Made by a program: the position numbers and the translations under genes. A stretch of 64,000 bases of DNA from Mycoplasma anserisalpingitidis (GTDB lineage Bacteria; Bacillota_I; Bacilli_A; Mycoplasmatales; Metamycoplasmataceae), in assembly GCF_007858495.1 (NCBI RefSeq), contig NZ_CP041663.1, forward strand, positions 248,001-312,000. Direction: 5' to 3'. The notes below the pieces were generated by a model. The model made no database searches and was not told the origin of the DNA. It saw only the letters and a program-made list of their open reading frames with translations. Shown here piece after piece: positions 34,787 through 45,762 of the stretch (its first letter is position 1; the number at the start of each line of letters is the position of its first letter).

Positions 34787-35674
34787 CTAATACCCAAATC
34801 TTTTTAATTCATTTTCATTATCGACTCATTTTTTAGATACTTTAACTTTTAGTCTTAAAACAACTGGTTCACCTAAAAGATTTTTTATTTTTTCTCTTGC
34901 TATTGTTCCAATTTGTTTAATTTTAGAAGCTCCAGCACCTATAACCATACCTTTTTGAGAATCTTTTTTAACATAAATATTTGCATCAATTTCAATAGGA
35001 GAAGTGTATTCGTTAAATTCAGTTATTTCAACTGCTATTGAATGTGGTAATTCTTCATAGAGATTATTGATCGCTGCTTCACGAATAATTTCTTGAGCTA
35101 TAAAACGAATGCTTTTATCTGTTATAAAATCCTCATCATAATATATAACATCTTCATAAGCGAATTTTTTAATTGTATTAATCACTCCATCAATAGATCT
35201 TTGATCATTAACTGAGCAGCTAATAATTTCAGAGAAATTGTACTTTTGTAACTCTTCAATTTTTTCAGTCAATTTTTCAGGTTGACCTTTAATTTTGTCA
35301 ATTTTAGAAATTACAGCAACTTTATTTTTAACATTTTTAAGATTTTCTAAAATTATTGAATCACCTTTACCGATTTTTTCATCAGCTGGGCTTAAAAATA
35401 AAATAACATCTGCTTCAGGAATTGAGTCAAATGCATTTTTATTTAAATGTTCACCCAATTTATTTTCAGGTTTGTGAATACCAGGAGTATCAACAAAAAC
35501 AATTTGAGTTTCATCGTCAGTTAAAACACCAGTAATTTGATCCCTAGTGGTTTGAGGAGTGTCAGTAACAATTGATAATTCATATGAAAGTATTTTGTTC
35601 ATTAGTGAACTTTTTCCAACATTAGGGCGACCAACGATGGAAACAAAACAAACTTCTTTTTTCATTGGTTCCAT
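34787..35674 (-). CDS. era: GTPase Era
   Basis: A 295-residue ribosome-assembly GTPase that binds the 3' end of 16S rRNA. G1 GRPNVGKSS, the effector region TPQTTRDQITG, G3 DTPGIHKP and G4 SKID are present. The C-terminal KH domain includes YVKKDSQKGMVIGAGASKIKQIG. The start at 35674 is used; an ATG three codons later is an alternative. It lies 2 nt after cdd in the ybeY-cdd-era operon. Confidence 0.97.
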
Positions 35675-35676
35675 AA

Positions 35677-36075
35677 TTATTTAAATAAATCTCCTGAACG
35701 AACTGCGAATGGTACAATTTCAGACACTTTATTTATTCTTACTTTTTTACCATCATAAGAATATTGATACACTAACGAATCATCACTCATAAATTCACTT
35801 ATTACTTGTCTGCATCCAGCGCATGGACTAATAACATCATCATTTAAATAAGAAATAATGTGAATTTCCTTAAAATTACCAACTTTAGCTCCTCTAGCTA
35901 CTGAACCAAATAACGCTGATCTTTCAGCGCATAAACCAGAAGGATATGCAGCATTCTCAACATTAACACCAGGATATTCATTTCCTAATTCATCAATAGC
36001 AATAGCTGCTACAGCAAATTTAGAATATGGGCAATAAGATTTTTTTAACAACTCTTGTAAATCAGTTAATTTCAT
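35677..36075 (-). CDS. cdd: Cytidine deaminase
   Basis: A 132-residue zinc enzyme that deaminates cytidine and deoxycytidine for pyrimidine salvage. The catalytic CAERSALFGS (Cys and Glu) and PCAGCRQVISEF (two Zn-binding Cys) motifs are intact. It sits one base after ybeY. Confidence 0.96.
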   Translation of the reverse strand: MKLTDLQELLKKSYCPYSKFAVAAIAIDELGNEYPGVNVENAAYPSGLCAERSALFGSVARGAKVGNFKEIHIISYLNDDVISPCAGCRQVISEFMSDDSLVYQYSYDGKKVRINKVSEIVPFAVRSGDLFK

Positions 36076-36076
36076 T

Positions 36077-36544
36077 CTAATCCTCTCTTGTGATATTTAA
36101 TGGGTTAAAGATTTCATCTACGATTCTATTCATTTCAATTCTTTCATTTTCTTCTTCATGATCATACCCCATTAAATGCACTAATCCATGTGTAAATAAA
36201 TAACAAAACTCCCTTTTAACACTATGATTAAATTCATTTGCTTGAGAAATTACTTTTTCATAACTTACAACTAATTCACCTAAATGAACAAACGGTAAAG
36301 TATCATATAATCCATCATTTCCAAAATCAAATGAAAGAATATCAGTAGCATAATCCTTACCTCTATATTCTTTGTTTAATTTTTGAATTTCTTCATTATT
36401 AACTATAGTTAAATCAACATTAATATGTTTTTCAATATTGAAATATTTAGCTAAATTTAAAATTATTTGAATTAATTCTTTTTTAAATTCAATTTTAAAT
36501 TCAGTTTGATTATCAATACTGAGTTCAATATCACTTTTTTTCAT
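36077..36544 (-). CDS. ybeY: rRNA maturation endoribonuclease YbeY
   Basis: A 155-residue metal-dependent RNase. The zinc site HGLVHLMGYDHEEE (three His) is complete, and TDILSFDFG precedes it. The ybeY-cdd-era order is widespread in Firmicutes and mollicutes. A TATAAT box ends 7 nt before the ATG and no Shine-Dalgarno is visible, so the transcript is probably leaderless. Confidence 0.95.
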   Translation of the reverse strand: MKKSDIELSIDNQTEFKIEFKKELIQIILNLAKYFNIEKHINVDLTIVNNEEIQKLNKEYRGKDYATDILSFDFGNDGLYDTLPFVHLGELVVSYEKVISQANEFNHSVKREFCYLFTHGLVHLMGYDHEEENERIEMNRIVDEIFNPLNITRED

Positions 36545-36551
36545 ATTTTAT

Positions 36552-36557
36552 ATTATA
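36552..36557 (-). promoter_or_regulatory. -10 box of the ybeY-cdd-era operon
   Basis: TATAAT on the minus strand, seven bases before the ybeY ATG. Confidence 0.5.
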
Positions 36558-36926
36558 TTAGAATTTAAGTATTCACTGATAAAACTTCATAGTTTCGACC
36601 GGAATTTTTATTAAATTATTATTTCTAATTAAGTTTAATTTTTCAAAATTAGAATTAAAGAATATTTCGAATGAATTTTCATCAATTTTAACAAGTGTTA
36701 TGTCAACAGCAATTTTGGTATTTTTTAGAACTAGAAAAGCAGAATAATTGATATTTTCTTCTAAATCTTTAGTGTAATTTATATAGTATTTTGAATCAAA
36801 CTCACTTATGTAAAAACTTTGAAAATGTTTAATATCAACATTAAAAAATAAATAAAATCCAAAAAATAATAAAACTAAAAGAATAGTGATTAGAAAATAA
36901 ATTTTAAATAAGGTTCAATTTTTCAA
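36558..36926 (-). CDS. Small single-TM protein coupled to the C39 ABC exporter
   Basis: A 122-residue protein starting with TTG at 36926 after AAAGGAT. It has a short basic N-terminus, one membrane helix (FKIYFLITILLVLLFFGFYL, about 7-28), and then an extracytoplasmic domain of about 90 residues rich in beta-strand-like sequence. It overlaps the end of the exporter gene by 23 nt, which suggests translational coupling. Position and topology recall the membrane-fusion accessory (HlyD/ComB-like) partner of peptidase-containing ABC exporters, but it is much shorter and no family motif is visible. Confidence 0.6.
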
Positions 36927-38919
36927 TATTTATCCTTTGTGAATCATTAAATAAATAATTTTGATTATGACTTATTTCAATAAAAATACAACTTTTAAAT
37001 TCCTCTTTGATAATTTCTTTAATATAGTTAGTTATTTTAATATCCATATTCTCAAAAAATTCATCAAAAATTATAACATATGGGTTAAATGTAAATAGTT
37101 TGATTACTGATAAAATTCTTTTTTGACCTGTCGAAAGATTCGTTGCATTATTTAAAATTAATTTAGAGTAGTCTAAATCATAAAATTTTAATATTGAATT
37201 AAAGTCATATTTTTTGAATCTTTTTAGCACTTTTGGTTCATAATGTTTCAAGTTAAATAGATATTCTTTTACAGTTAGATTAGCAAAATATTCCTCATTT
37301 GTAAGTAAATACACTTTTGAAGCTATATTATCTATTCGTTCGATATTTGTATTATTAATTAAAACTTGACCACTTTCTGAACTAACAATATTACAAATTA
37401 GTTTACAAAGTAAACTTTTACCTGAACCATTTTTACCAGTTATTATTACATTTTTATCAATTAGTAAATTATGTATTTTAAGTTTGTTTTTACCCATAAA
37501 TTTAACAGTAACATCTCTTAATAAAATTCTATTTATTTTCTGATTTAAATAATTTTTACTTACCTTGTTATTGTCTAAAACTTCGCTAAAGACACCAAAT
37601 TTGAATAAACTATTTTTATAATCAATATAATCATTTAAAATCGCACAAGTGTTTTTTATAGGGTTAAAAATGAAATTTGAACATGTTATGAAAAAGATTA
37701 ATTCATTTAAGTTCACTTTATTATTTCATAATTGAATAACACCAATTAAAATTAATAAAAGTGGAAAAACAATATTTAAATATTCCGATAAATCCAAGAT
37801 ATGATTATTTGAATCATTTATTTTATTTTGACTTTTAATAAGTTTATCAATACTTTGACTTTCCTTGGTTAACATAAAATTTTTAAATTCATCTGTAGAA
37901 CTATTTCTCAATAAGTTAGCAAGATCATCTTGTAAAGTTGCTTCAGAAATTAAAATTTCATTAAAACTAGCTTTATTTTTATATTGATAAACATAAATAG
38001 TTATTGAAATAAATAGGTAGACAAAAGCAAAAATTAAAATGCTAATTAGAAGTATATTATTTATAAAAAATAAAAATATGCTTAAAAATAAAATAGAAAT
38101 AACATTAATAAATATTTCTGCAAAGAATTGTTGTTCAAATTTTAATATTATTATATAGGAGTTAATTTTGTCGTTTATTTCTTGGCTAGAATATTTAAAT
38201 TTAATATTTTTGTCATTAAAAAACAAATACTTTCAAACTTGACTACGTTTTAACTTAAATTTTTCAAGAATTGCTCTATTGAGTAAATTGAAACTAATTC
38301 TTTTAATTAAAAATGAGATGAACACTAATCAGCTGTATAGTAAAAAAATTAAACTTAAATTCACTAAATCATAGTTTTGTGTAAATTCTGAGATAAAAAC
38401 TTTACTTAAAAATGGAATTATAAAAATCACTAATGTTGAAATAACTCTAAAAAATAAATAAGTTAAATTTATGTTGTAAACAAATTCTTTTTTATTTAAA
38501 GTATTGCTTTTTACATTATTTTTTATAGGATAAAAATTAAGCACTAATCCTAAAAATTTATTTTTAAATTCACTTTCTTTTACCTTCACATTACCTTTAA
38601 TTGGGTCGAAATAGTAAACTAAATTACTCTTAATTTTTTTAAGAATTACCATATGCTGAATTTCTCCATCACTAATAATTATAGAAAGAGGTAATTCATC
38701 TTTATTTATGGATTTAAGTTGATCAAAATTGCAATTAAACACTTCAAAAGCAATATTAGCAGAACTTGCAACTCTTTCAAGTTCGCTTAAAGTAATTCCA
38801 CTTTGTGAATAATGAACCATGTTTTTTAGTTTAATTAAATCAAGCTTCTTCCTAAAAAATTTTTTGTAAAAATATTCTAAGTTGACTAATGCACAGTCTT
38901 TAGGGTCTATTTGTTTCAT
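36904..38919 (-). CDS. Peptidase-containing ABC transporter (C39, bacteriocin-type exporter)
   Basis: A 671-residue fusion. Residues 1-130 form a C39 cysteine peptidase with DPKDCAL (Cys9), QHMVIL (His89) and YYFDPIKG (Asp105). About 150-430 contains membrane segments, and about 460-671 an ABC domain with Walker A GKNGSGKS (495-502), LSTGQ (595-599), Walker B VIIFDEFF and H-loop EISHNQ. PCATs cut double-glycine leaders and export the peptides. Two UGA Trp codons split it under the standard code. No leader-peptide gene was found nearby. It is divergent from rpiB with 71 bp between the starts. Confidence 0.85.
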
Positions 38920-38940
38920 CTCACCAATATATGTTATAAT
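38911..38940 (+). promoter_or_regulatory. Promoter of rpiB
   Basis: TTGTTT and TATAAT (38935-38940) with an 18-nt spacer, about 50 nt before the rpiB start. Confidence 0.5.
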
Positions 38941-38990
38941 AATAAAACTGTTAGAAAAAGTGTACTAAAAAGGTAAAATAAGGGGAAAAT

Positions 38991-39428
38991 ATGAAAAAAA
39001 TTGTTGCACTTGTTAGTGATCATGCCGGTTTTGAACTTAAAGAAGGTCTTAAAAAATATGTTCAAAGTCTAGGTTATGACACAATTGATTTAGGACCTGA
39101 TAATGATAAAAACCCAGTATCATATGCTGAAAAAGGAAAAGAATTAGCTGAATATGTTGACAGTAGAAAACCAGATTTTGGGATCGCCGTTTGTGGAACT
39201 GGATTAGGAATTTCATATGCATTAAACCGTCATTTACACATTAGAGCAGCTAGAGTTGTAAGTAAAGAAGATGCAAAATTAGCAAAATTACATAATAATG
39301 CTAATGTGTTATGTTTTGGTGGTCGTCAAGTAAAACTAAAAGATGCAGAAGCTATGGTAGATGAATTTATTAACACTAAATTTGAGGGTGGAAGACATCA
39401 ATCAAGAATTGATGAATTAGATAAGTAA
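38991..39428 (+). CDS. rpiB: Ribose-5-phosphate isomerase B
   Basis: A 145-residue RpiB/LacAB sugar isomerase interconverting ribose-5-P and ribulose-5-P. VSDHAGFELKE, CGTGLGISYALNR (active-site Cys and GTG loop), NNANVLCFGGRQ and the C-terminal FEGGRHQSRIDEL are all conserved. A Shine-Dalgarno (AAGGGGA) precedes the ATG. It is followed by its own terminator, so it is a single-gene unit. Confidence 0.95.
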   Translation: MKKIVALVSDHAGFELKEGLKKYVQSLGYDTIDLGPDNDKNPVSYAEKGKELAEYVDSRKPDFGIAVCGTGLGISYALNRHLHIRAARVVSKEDAKLAKLHNNANVLCFGGRQVKLKDAEAMVDEFINTKFEGGRHQSRIDELDK

Positions 39429-39449
39429 TTGACTTTGGTCAATTTTTTT
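39427..39449 (+). terminator. Terminator of rpiB
   Basis: AATTGAC-TTTG-GTCAATT stem-loop followed by a T run, overlapping the stop codon. Confidence 0.85.
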
Positions 39450-39531
39450 GTACTTTTTTTGTTCATTTTTAGTTCATCTTTATTATTTATGACATCTACT
39501 ATTGAACACAAATTTAATTTAACGAGGAAAT

Positions 39532-42363
39532 ATGAAACAAAAAAGAATTACAAATAAAATTAAAATAAGTATAAGCGCTTTATGTACTGCTGCAGTTTTA
39601 GCTGCTACACTAATTCCGCTTAGTGTGAAATATTGCACTGCGGTTAAAACAATTGAACAAAAGGATGAAGAAATTAGATTACTGAAATTAAAAATTTCTA
39701 ATTTAACTAGTGAAAAAGAGAAGTTAATTGAAGAAAAAGAACAATTAACTACTGAGTTAAATAACTTAAACACTTTATACAATAAACTTAAAGAAAATTA
39801 TGAGAAAACTTTAGGTAATTTTAAAAGTATTACAAATTCAATTTTAGAAAGAAATAATAATTATGAAACAATGCTGGAAAATTACTATAAGAGTTTAAAT
39901 AACCCTGATACTAATATTGGAAATGAAATTGAAGAAACTGTCGATTTTGAACTTGAATTAGAAAAAATGCGTCAAGGAATTAAGGATAAAGTCAGTGAAT
40001 ATGTAAGATGTATTGAAAGTAAAATTAGTGAATTAGAAACTAATAATAGTACAATCTTTACTCAAAATGAGTTAAGTAAGTACATTAATAGACTTAAAGA
40101 AATTAAAGATTTTGGATTTAATCTCTCACTAGAAAATGCTGAAGAAATTGCTAGTGGAGTAAAATGAATATCTCAATCTGAAAAAGAATTAAATAACGTT
40201 TTAAGTCAGATTAATACCCTTTATGCGTCTAAAATTGCTGAATTAGAAGAGATTATTACTCAAAAAGATGAAATTATTGAAAATAGCTTTAATACTGCAA
40301 AAAATATGGTGCAACAAGCTATTAATTTAACTAAAAATCAAATCGATTATTTAGAAACTTTAAAAGAAATAGCATATAAATTTGTTAATCGAGATTATAG
40401 TAGTTATAGTTCAGAAGCATTTGCTAATAGTATGCGTAATGAAGCATATTCACTAATTAATGAAATTAATGACTATTCTAATAAAGTACAAAGAACTTTA
40501 GATAAAGCACAAAGTGATTATGAAAAAGCACTAAAAACTAAAAATATTGATGATTTTAGTACCATTAATATTGAAAGTTTTCCAATTAAAAACAAAACTT
40601 TTACTAAGCTAATTGAAGCATTAAATAATAGAGATTATGAAGCACTTTTCAATAAAAACCTTGAAAATTGAACAAATTACAACAATGAAGTAGCTAGATA
40701 TAAACAAGCTATGAACGAAAATGCTGAATTACAAGTAAAAATACAAGTTGCTAATAATCAAATCGATACCTTAAGTAGTGAATTAAATACTGCTAAAGAA
40801 AATATAACTAATTTAGAAAGTTTAATTCAAAATAATTTTAATGATACTTTAATTCACACTAAAGAACTTTTAACTAATTTATTTTCTAGTTTAGAACAAG
40901 AAAATTTAGATGAATTAAATGAAGTTGCACAAAACTTACATACTCAATTAGATATTTTAAATCAGTTAGTAAGCGAAAGTATTGATAGTGAAAATGTAAG
41001 TGAAAATCAGACTAAACTTTATACTGCAATTGATGCAATACAAAATATTATTGAAACTTATAAAAATATTCGTGTTTTACCACTAGAAGCTATCGTATTT
41101 AATTTAGCACAAAAAATTAGTGAATTAAATACTGAAATTGATGAGTTAAAAACTGAGTTAAATACTGTAAATTCTGAATTAAATAGTTTAAGTTTAGAAA
41201 ATAGTGAAAATAAAGAGAAAATTAATGAATTAACATTAATTAAGCAAACTTTAGAACAAAATTTAAGTTTAAAAGCTGCTGAATTAGAAACTAAAACTAA
41301 TGAATTTAAAACTGAAGAAGCTAATTATCAAAAACAAATTGCAGAAAAAGACTTAAGAATTAAGGATTTAGAAAGACAACTTAGAGAACAAGGTGGTTCG
41401 AACAGTCAATTAGAAGCTGAAATTGAAAGTTTAAAAAGAGATAAAACTAATTTAAGTTCACAAGTAAGCAGTTTAAACAGTCAATTAAGCAGTGTAAAAA
41501 ATGAAAGAGATAGATTAAAGAGTGAATTAGCTAGTGCTAATAGTACAATTGCTCAAAATAAAGTTGAGATTGAAGACTTAAACAAAGAAATTATTCGTTT
41601 GCAAAATGAATTAGATAACAGACCAAATCCTGTTGAACCTACTCCACCTGCTCCGCTTCCAAGTCCAGTTAATAGTAATAAAAGTGTAATAATTGGATAT
41701 GATTTACTTACTGAAGAGTATCCAAAATATACTCTTACTAGCGAAGCATCCACACTTATTAATAGCTGAAAATATAATGAAACACATTCTTTAGAAACTA
41801 ACCTAGTTTCACAATGATTTAAAAATAATGGAACAGGACCAACACTAGGAAATAACTATACAAGTGATTATGGTAAAGTATCTAATAAATTCATTTTAAG
41901 AAACGGTATTAAAGAAAAAGTTAAAATACCAGAAAGTGCTAAAAGCGCAAAAATCAAATTACTAATTAATGGAGTGCAAAAGGAAATTAATTTAACTAAA
42001 GCAAGTAGTGGTTGAATAGGAACTATTGAACTAAGTCCAAAATCAAGTGCAAATTTTGATTTAAATTGAACTTCTATTACTAGAACACCAAATGGAAGTA
42101 TTTATGGTGGAATGGTACCAACTTTTACTGATACTTACACTAAAGAAAATGAAAAATGAAACTGAAAAATTTTAACTCAAAGTTTAAGTTTTGATATACC
42201 TTTTTCAACTTCATCAAAAACATTAGAAGCAACTAATAGATGAACTATGGAAAGTAAAAGTGTTTCAAAACCGTCTGGTTATGATACTACAATAACAGGA
42301 GATTTAGATATTTATAAAGGAATGAATACAATAACAATTTTAGAAATTAGTTGAGAAGAATAA
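39532..42363 (+). CDS. Large coiled-coil surface protein
   Basis: A 943-residue protein with a signal-anchor helix near the N-terminus (ISISALCTAAVLAATLIPL). A very long, Glu/Leu/Asn-rich coiled-coil region follows (about 35-690), with heptad runs such as LSSQVSSLNSQLSSVKNERDR. A Pro-rich linker (VEPTPPAPLPSP, about 702) leads to a C-terminal globular domain of about 220 residues rich in Trp, Ser and Thr. The architecture suggests a stalk holding a terminal domain away from the membrane. The family is not recognised. It has a clean terminator after the stop; the next gene has its own promoter. Confidence 0.75.
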
Positions 42364-42382
42364 CACCTTAGGGTGTTTTTTC
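42362..42382 (+). terminator. Terminator of the coiled-coil gene
   Basis: AACACC-TTAG-GGTGTT followed by T residues. Confidence 0.85.
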
Positions 42383-42443
42383 TTGCTTATTTTATATTTA
42401 TATAAATTTTATTTATAAAATTTATATAAAAGTAATATTATGA

Positions 42444-42449
42444 TATAAT
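42444..42449 (+). promoter_or_regulatory. -10 box of the transglutaminase-like gene
   Basis: TATAAT ends six bases before the ATG at 42456; no Shine-Dalgarno sequence fits between. Confidence 0.5.
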
Positions 42450-42455
42450 TAAAAT

Positions 42456-44579
42456 ATGAAAAAGTGATTGAAAATTTTACCTTTAATTTCTCTAACTAGT
42501 AGTTTAAGTGCTACTGGTTGTTTTGGTACAACACAAGCAGTTAAACAAAAAGATAAAGATTTTTATGAAAAAGCTGAAGTTATTGATTTAAGAAACAAAT
42601 ACATAAACTTTAATGACGATTTATATCTTAATACTAAATTAAATGAGTTAAGTGCTGTTAAACAGTTTAATAGTGAAGTTAGTGAATTTATTAATAATCA
42701 AATTTTTAGTATTGAAAAAATTAATCAAATTAATTCTTTATATAACAATGCATTAGAAGAGTGCTTTAATTACTTAAAGGAAAACTTTATTGAAAAATTA
42801 AACTGAATAGATAGCGAAATAATTAAGAATAATCTAATAAAAAATATTAGTTTAGAATACCGAAATTTAAGAGTTATTATTCATCATTTCATTACATTAA
42901 ATACTTTAAATGAGAATGCTAAAAACAAATTAACAACATTAATTGATACTGTTAATAAAATTAAAGAATTAAAATTATCCGCTAATGTAGAAATTAATTG
43001 AGAAAAATTAATCGACGCTAATTTTGCAGTTAATGAAAGAGAAATAAAAAATATCGAATATGATTTAATCACTAAAACACTAAAAAATTACATTGAATAT
43101 TTTAGTAAAGGTAATTTCTTTCCATTAATCATTGAAAGACTAACCTACTTTAAAAATCATTTTGATTTTGGTGTGAAAGAACATACTATGCAATGATTTA
43201 TTACTAAAGACAAAAAATTTACTTTAAGTCCGGGTAATGCTGAAAACATTGAATGAAGACTACCATATATGCGTGATAGTAGATACGGACTTATTAAATT
43301 TGATAGCGAATATATTATCAGTTGATTAAAAAATTATGATGAATGACTTTGACTAATTAATGATGAAGAGAAAATTGGAAAAATTAACTTAGAAAATGTT
43401 AAAGCATTTAATCACTACAAAGACTTCAAAAATGAATTTATTGCTAATGAGTTTAAAGATTATGAAAACTTTAATATTAACGTAAATGATTGAAAATATC
43501 CTAGTCAAACTTTTGGTTATAAATATAGCGAAAACATTTCAAAAGAAATATTTAATTATGTTTCGAAAATTTATGGTAATAATTGAGAAGAACACAATTC
43601 AAAAACTCATAAGTATTGAATTACTCAAAACTATAGATTACCTATTGATTTTGATTTTGATTTATTTTGGAATTATGCTCATGTAAATACAAAAGGTCAT
43701 ATATCACGTCCTATGACTTACGAATTATTAACTGAACAACCTAATTACTTCTCTAATTTTGAACAAAATTTACTTTCGGATTTGAAAATAAAAAATAAAT
43801 TTATTTATAAAGAAAGTGTTAATAACCTTTTTGATTATCCAACTACTAGTAAATTAATAAAAAATGATTATGATTATATTAACTCAGAAAATTATGAAAA
43901 TATCGAAATAACAAGAAATCAATTCATTCAATGACGCAAAAATTGAGAAAATATTTTAAGTAAATTTATCTCTAAAAATTGAAATCAAAAACAGATTATT
44001 TTAGCACTTAGTTTCTATATAACAAGTAATGTTATGTATATGTATAATAATTACAAATTTTCATTTAATACTGACGGTAATGATTTTTATAATCCTGCTT
44101 CACTTTTTGAAACTGATAGAACACTTCAATGCTATGGATACAGTCAAAATCTCTCGCTAGCACTCACATTACTCAACATTCCTGTTAGAACTGTTGGTGG
44201 TAAAATGTTTAGCGACACACGAAATCCGTTAGTAAGTAGTGGAGGACACGCTTGAAATGAAGTCTTTATTGATAATAAATGAGTAAGTGTAGATTTAACT
44301 TTTGCTGATTACAACGAAAGGTGAAGTAATTTTAATAGTGAATTGAATTTAGAAGAGATATTTTTAGATAGAGATAGTGGAAGTCGTACAAAATTTAGAT
44401 TAGATTTTTTAAGCTATATCACAACAATTATTAAATATTTAAATAAGGATGAAAATGGTAATTATGTGCACAATTATATTGAATTACCAACTCATTATAG
44501 TACTGACCCTGAAAATGAACTTAAATGAGAAAATATGCTTCCACTTTTAAGACAACAATACAAGCAAGCAATAGAATAA
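42456..44579 (+). CDS. Lipoprotein with transglutaminase-like cysteine protease domain
   Basis: A 707-residue protein. MKKWLKILPLISLTSSLSATGC is a lipoprotein signal ending in the lipobox SATGC (Cys22). The N-terminal 500 residues are helical and Trp/Asn-rich with no recognised domain. The C-terminal part carries a transglutaminase-like triad: Cys559 in QCYGYSQ, His598 in GGHAWNEVF and Asp613 in WVSVDLTF. Such surface enzymes act as proteases or crosslinkers. Many Trp codons are UGA. It ends 9 nt before the methyltransferase ATG, with AAGGAG in the gap, so it may be co-transcribed with that pair. Confidence 0.82.
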
Positions 44580-44588
44580 GGAGAAAAT

Positions 44589-45746
44589 ATGATACTAAGT
44601 AATGAAGAAAAAGAAAAGATAAATTTTAATTCATATAAAAGAGTTAATAGCTTGAATAGTTATTTAGCAATGTTTCCTTTAGATTTACCAGTTTATTTCA
44701 TTTCTAAATATAGCGAAGAAAATGATTTAGTTGTAGACAATTTTTCAGGTCGTGGTTCTACCTTAGTTGCTGCTAGAATGCTTAAAAGAAATTTCATTGG
44801 TAATGATTTAAATCCATATGCTTATGTATGTTCAAAATTCAAAACAATAAAGAATATAACAAAAGAAGACATTTTAATTCAAATAGATAATTTAGAAAAT
44901 GAATATCTTGCTTGAAAGAACAATTATAAAATTGATTTTGATAATTTCATTTTTAAGGACATTAAAATATTTTTTCATTCAGAAACTTTAACTGAACTAT
45001 TTTTTATCAGAGAAAAATTAGGTAAGAGTTGATTAAATAATAATGACTTAGATAATTCTATTTTATGTTTTTTACTTTCTATACTACACGGTAGCGAAAG
45101 AAAGGACGGAAATAGTATATATTTAAGTGTTTCGATGCCGAATACAATATCAATGTCTCCAAATTATGTTAAAAACTATATCAAAAACAATAAACTTATT
45201 CTTACATATAGAAATGTTTTTGAATTATTAAAATTAAGGGTTAATTCTAGTTGAGATGAAGTACTTGAGACAAGTGAAAATTACTTAAAGATATTTTATG
45301 CAAATTCAACAGAAGAGTTAAATTTTATTGATGATGAGAGTGTTAAAATGATTTTTACTTCACCACCATATTTAAAAGTTGTTAATTATACCGATTCGAA
45401 TTGACTAAGATTATGAGTTTTAGGATATGAAAAAGAAAACTTAAAAAATGAGATTAAATTAGATGATAAGCACAATTTTAGTGAATATTGTAATTTTATT
45501 CTTAGTTATTTAAAAAATATTTATCCTAAAGTTAAGAAGAATGGGTATGTTTTTCTTGTTATTGGAGATGTTAAAGATTTCGAACTAGCAAAAGAAACTT
45601 GAAGCATTATAAAAAATCAAGTTAAATTTGAATTAATTGATATATTTGAACAAGAAATTGAAGATAATAAAAAAGTATTAAAAATGGTAAAAAATAAACC
45701 TAAAGCTACTAAAAAAGATAAAATTATTATGTTAAGAAAATACTAA
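44589..45746 (+). CDS. DNA methyltransferase (N4-C or N6-A type)
   Basis: A 385-residue amino-methyltransferase. SAM-binding motif I (DNFSGRGST, about 50-58) with the next strand FIGNDLNPYA lies N-terminal, and catalytic motif IV TSPPY is at about 257-261. The spacing of about 200 residues between I and IV leaves room for a target-recognition region (alpha-like order). TSPPY is more common in N4-cytosine enzymes but is also found in N6-adenine ones. It is followed after 16 nt by the ParB-fold gene. One internal UGA Trp codon splits it in the standard code. Confidence 0.85.
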
Positions 45747-45762
45747 CTATGGGAGCGTGTAT

